From assembly GCF_008632075.1 (NCBI RefSeq), contig NZ_VWVM01000005.1:62001-126000 (forward strand): DNA of 64,000 bases, in the 5' to 3' direction. Numbering within the stretch: position 1 is the stretch's first letter; every line of letters starts with the position of its first letter. The notes beneath the pieces were generated by a model. It saw only the letters and a program-made list of their open reading frames with translations. It did not search any database and was not told the DNA's origin. The DNA comes from Candidatus Pantoea gossypiicola. GTDB taxonomy: Bacteria > Pseudomonadota > Gammaproteobacteria > Enterobacterales > Enterobacteriaceae. A program made the translations under genes and the position numbers. Shown here in pieces: positions 62,715-64,000 of this stretch.

Positions 62715-63362
62715 CTAAAACCCGGAAAGCAGAATCAGTGCCATCTCATTCGCCAGAGCGCTGAGTTCACGTTCCACATCTGCTGACTCTGAAGCGGACT
62801 GAGCATCAAGTGTAATGTCCAGATCTTCAGTACAGATACGATCGCCAAAAAGCATTAATGCCTTATCGCCATGCTGCTTCGAAGACCACTGAATTCCCTG
62901 TGCCTCTGGGTTAGAGTGATGTATCTGCTCAGCCCATTGTCGGGTTTCCGGGTAGTGATCGGCAGTTGACCCCAGCAGGTCGCCTTGCGTAATGCCATGT
63001 TTTTTCATAAAGCGTGGATTGAGATCCACCAGCTTTATCTCTTCTTTAGGGGTGAGCTGACTGTGTGCCAGCTTATTCAGCACTGTCAGGTCTACGGGCG
63101 CATTCTCACAGGGCACAGGAAGATCGTGTAATACCGTCTCCATCAGGGCAACAGCCAGCGTTTTACCGCCATAAAGCGTCGGTATGATGTGACCCGCACG
63201 ATCAGCAATTGGGCTGAAGCGTCCAACGCCTTTTCCTGGATTAAACTCCGCAGCGCCATACTGCGACCAGTGAATGCGGTCAATCGTTTTACCTTTCGGC
63301 CAGGTGACCAGAGAGACCGATAAATCATCATCTTTGCCGGGCGTTTTGATCTTTTTAGCCAT
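62715..63362 (-). CDS. RES-domain toxin
   Basis: The 215-residue protein has the conserved RES residues in order: arginine in DRIHWSQYG (Arg29), GRFSPI, glutamate in ALMETVLHD (Glu75) and serine in GIQWSSKQ (Ser160/161). RES toxins degrade NAD+ or modify targets with it. The gene overlaps the upstream antitoxin-like gene by 8 bp, the usual order. Length is normal. Confidence 0.87.
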   Translation of the reverse strand: MAKKIKTPGKDDDLSVSLVTWPKGKTIDRIHWSQYGAAEFNPGKGVGRFSPIADRAGHIIPTLYGGKTLAVALMETVLHDLPVPCENAPVDLTVLNKLAHSQLTPKEEIKLVDLNPRFMKKHGITQGDLLGSTADHYPETRQWAEQIHHSNPEAQGIQWSSKQHGDKALMLFGDRICTEDLDITLDAQSASESADVERELSALANEMALILLSGF

Positions 63363-64000
63363 GAACCGGACCGTCCTTTGCCCGCTGTGCCGCCTCCAGT
63401 ACTTTTGCCGGTTCCGACGTCATCAGATTCTTAGGTTTTTCATTACCGAGCCAGCTATTTGGCGTGCCAAACCAGACGGCCAGAGTCCATGGTGTTTTTG
63501 ATTCCCCAAACAGCGCGATAATTTTTTTCATCAGCGGCAACGGTTGACCGCCAACGTCCAGCCCATAGGCCGGATAAAGATCCCTGCCTTCGGAGGAAAG
63601 TGCAAAAATCTTACCGGCTCGCTTCCACCGGTTAGGTAATCCGCTAGGATTTTTCACACTGGCACTGCTGCCAGCGCGGCGTGAAACTTCCTGCGCAGGC
63701 AACCACTCGCTGTCGTCCAGAATATGCTTCCTGAGTTGTTCCAGCTTTGTGGTGTTACTCACTGTGACCGGCGGCCTGGTCTGTTCTACTGTTGCCATCT
63801 CGCCAGCGCTGAAAGGTGACTTACCTTGACTGGCGAGCTGACTGATGCCCGATACCGCCCGGAACGCGGCATCCAGCGCGATTTTAAAGGCGGCTTCATC
63901 CACAGCATCGGGACGCTTCACCACATAGTATTGCGCTGGCTCATCATGGCAGTGCGGGACTGACACTGTGATCTCTGCTTGTCCATCCTGGGAGCGGGAA
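63355..64000 (-). CDS. Xre/MbcA/ParS-type antitoxin (partial at the right edge)
   Basis: The C-terminal part, PLMKKIIALFGESKTPWTLA followed by VWFGTPNSWLGNEKP, fits the toxin-binding domain (DUF2384) of RES antitoxins. KHILDDSEWLPAQEVSRRAG is a possible HTH in the middle. A GTG at 63966 could start a 203-residue protein, but the frame stays open to base 64000 without a better start, and residues before it continue in style (DGQAEITV), so the true start may lie outside the window. It overlaps the toxin gene by 8 bp. Confidence 0.75.
   Translation of the reverse strand, partial: SRSQDGQAEITVSVPHCHDEPAQYYVVKRPDAVDEAAFKIALDAAFRAVSGISQLASQGKSPFSAGEMATVEQTRPPVTVSNTTKLEQLRKHILDDSEWLPAQEVSRRAGSSASVKNPSGLPNRWKRAGKIFALSSEGRDLYPAYGLDVGGQPLPLMKKIIALFGESKTPWTLAVWFGTPNSWLGNEKPKNLMTSEPAKVLEAAQRAKDGPVHG

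Noticed and set aside
1..64000. CRISPR array
   Set aside because: No series of regularly spaced short repeats with unique spacers was seen anywhere in the window.

Overview
The window looks like part of an Enterobacterales chromosome, most likely Erwiniaceae (Pantoea-like). That placing rests on the pair nac and cbl beside a tRNA-Asn gene (an enterobacterial neighbourhood), the GC-rich coding on the right and an aromatic aminomutase resembling AdmH of Pantoea agglomerans. It is inference from protein resemblance, not from a search.

Positions 1 to about 30,003 are the integrase-proximal part of an integrative conjugative element (ICE) inserted at the 3' end of tRNA-Asn(GUU). Reading inward from the tRNA there are: a P4-type tyrosine integrase (28.6-29.8 kb); an eight-gene cargo operon (18.8-28.2 kb) that looks like a small-molecule biosynthetic cluster; an unknown protein, an AlpA-type regulator, a DUF2857-like protein and a TraR-type zinc finger (16.2-18.5 kb); a complete VirB1-VirB11 type IV secretion system with EexN-like and TrbM-like genes (5.2-15.5 kb); a very palindromic 0.7-kb region that is the best oriT candidate; a VirD4-type coupling protein and a MOB_C-type relaxase; an ArdC antirestriction protein; and, running off the left edge, an alpha/beta-hydrolase gene. 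The backbone is of the type seen in ICEKp and high-pathogenicity-island ICEs, but no yersiniabactin gene is present here. The other att site lies outside the window.

The cargo operon encodes, in order of transcription, a SyrP/TauD-like Fe(II)/2-oxoglutarate oxygenase, an MIO-type aminomutase or ammonia-lyase with a Thr-Ser-Gly triad, a HisC-like aminotransferase, an AlaX-type tRNA-editing protein, an XRE-family regulator, a GlcD-like FAD oxidase, an ATP-grasp ligase and an MFS exporter. Together they suggest synthesis, self-protection and export of a small amide or dipeptide built on a beta- or otherwise modified aromatic amino acid. I do not recognise the product. This is the strongest candidate for an undescribed system here.

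From 30 kb rightward the sequence is ordinary chromosome: a ribose-type sugar ABC transporter; nac with a well-formed sigma54 promoter and two NtrC-like sites; three copies of a hairpin-rich ~250-bp repeat; cbl; and gabD. Then comes a ~14.5-kb operon of twelve genes, read rightward from a sigma54-like promoter: aldehyde dehydrogenase, HAD hydrolase, two FAD amine/amino-acid oxidoreductases, a peptide-type ABC importer, a tandem GNAT, a GhrA-like reductase, an M20 amidohydrolase and a class III aminotransferase. It looks like a nitrogen-scavenging pathway for an amine, acyl-amino acid or peptide. An Lrp-type regulator, a GNAT, hydantoinase-type HyuA/HyuB subunits, a ThDP enzyme and an SDR follow. 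The right edge has a small convergent gene and a RES-type toxin with its antitoxin; the antitoxin frame is open to the window edge.
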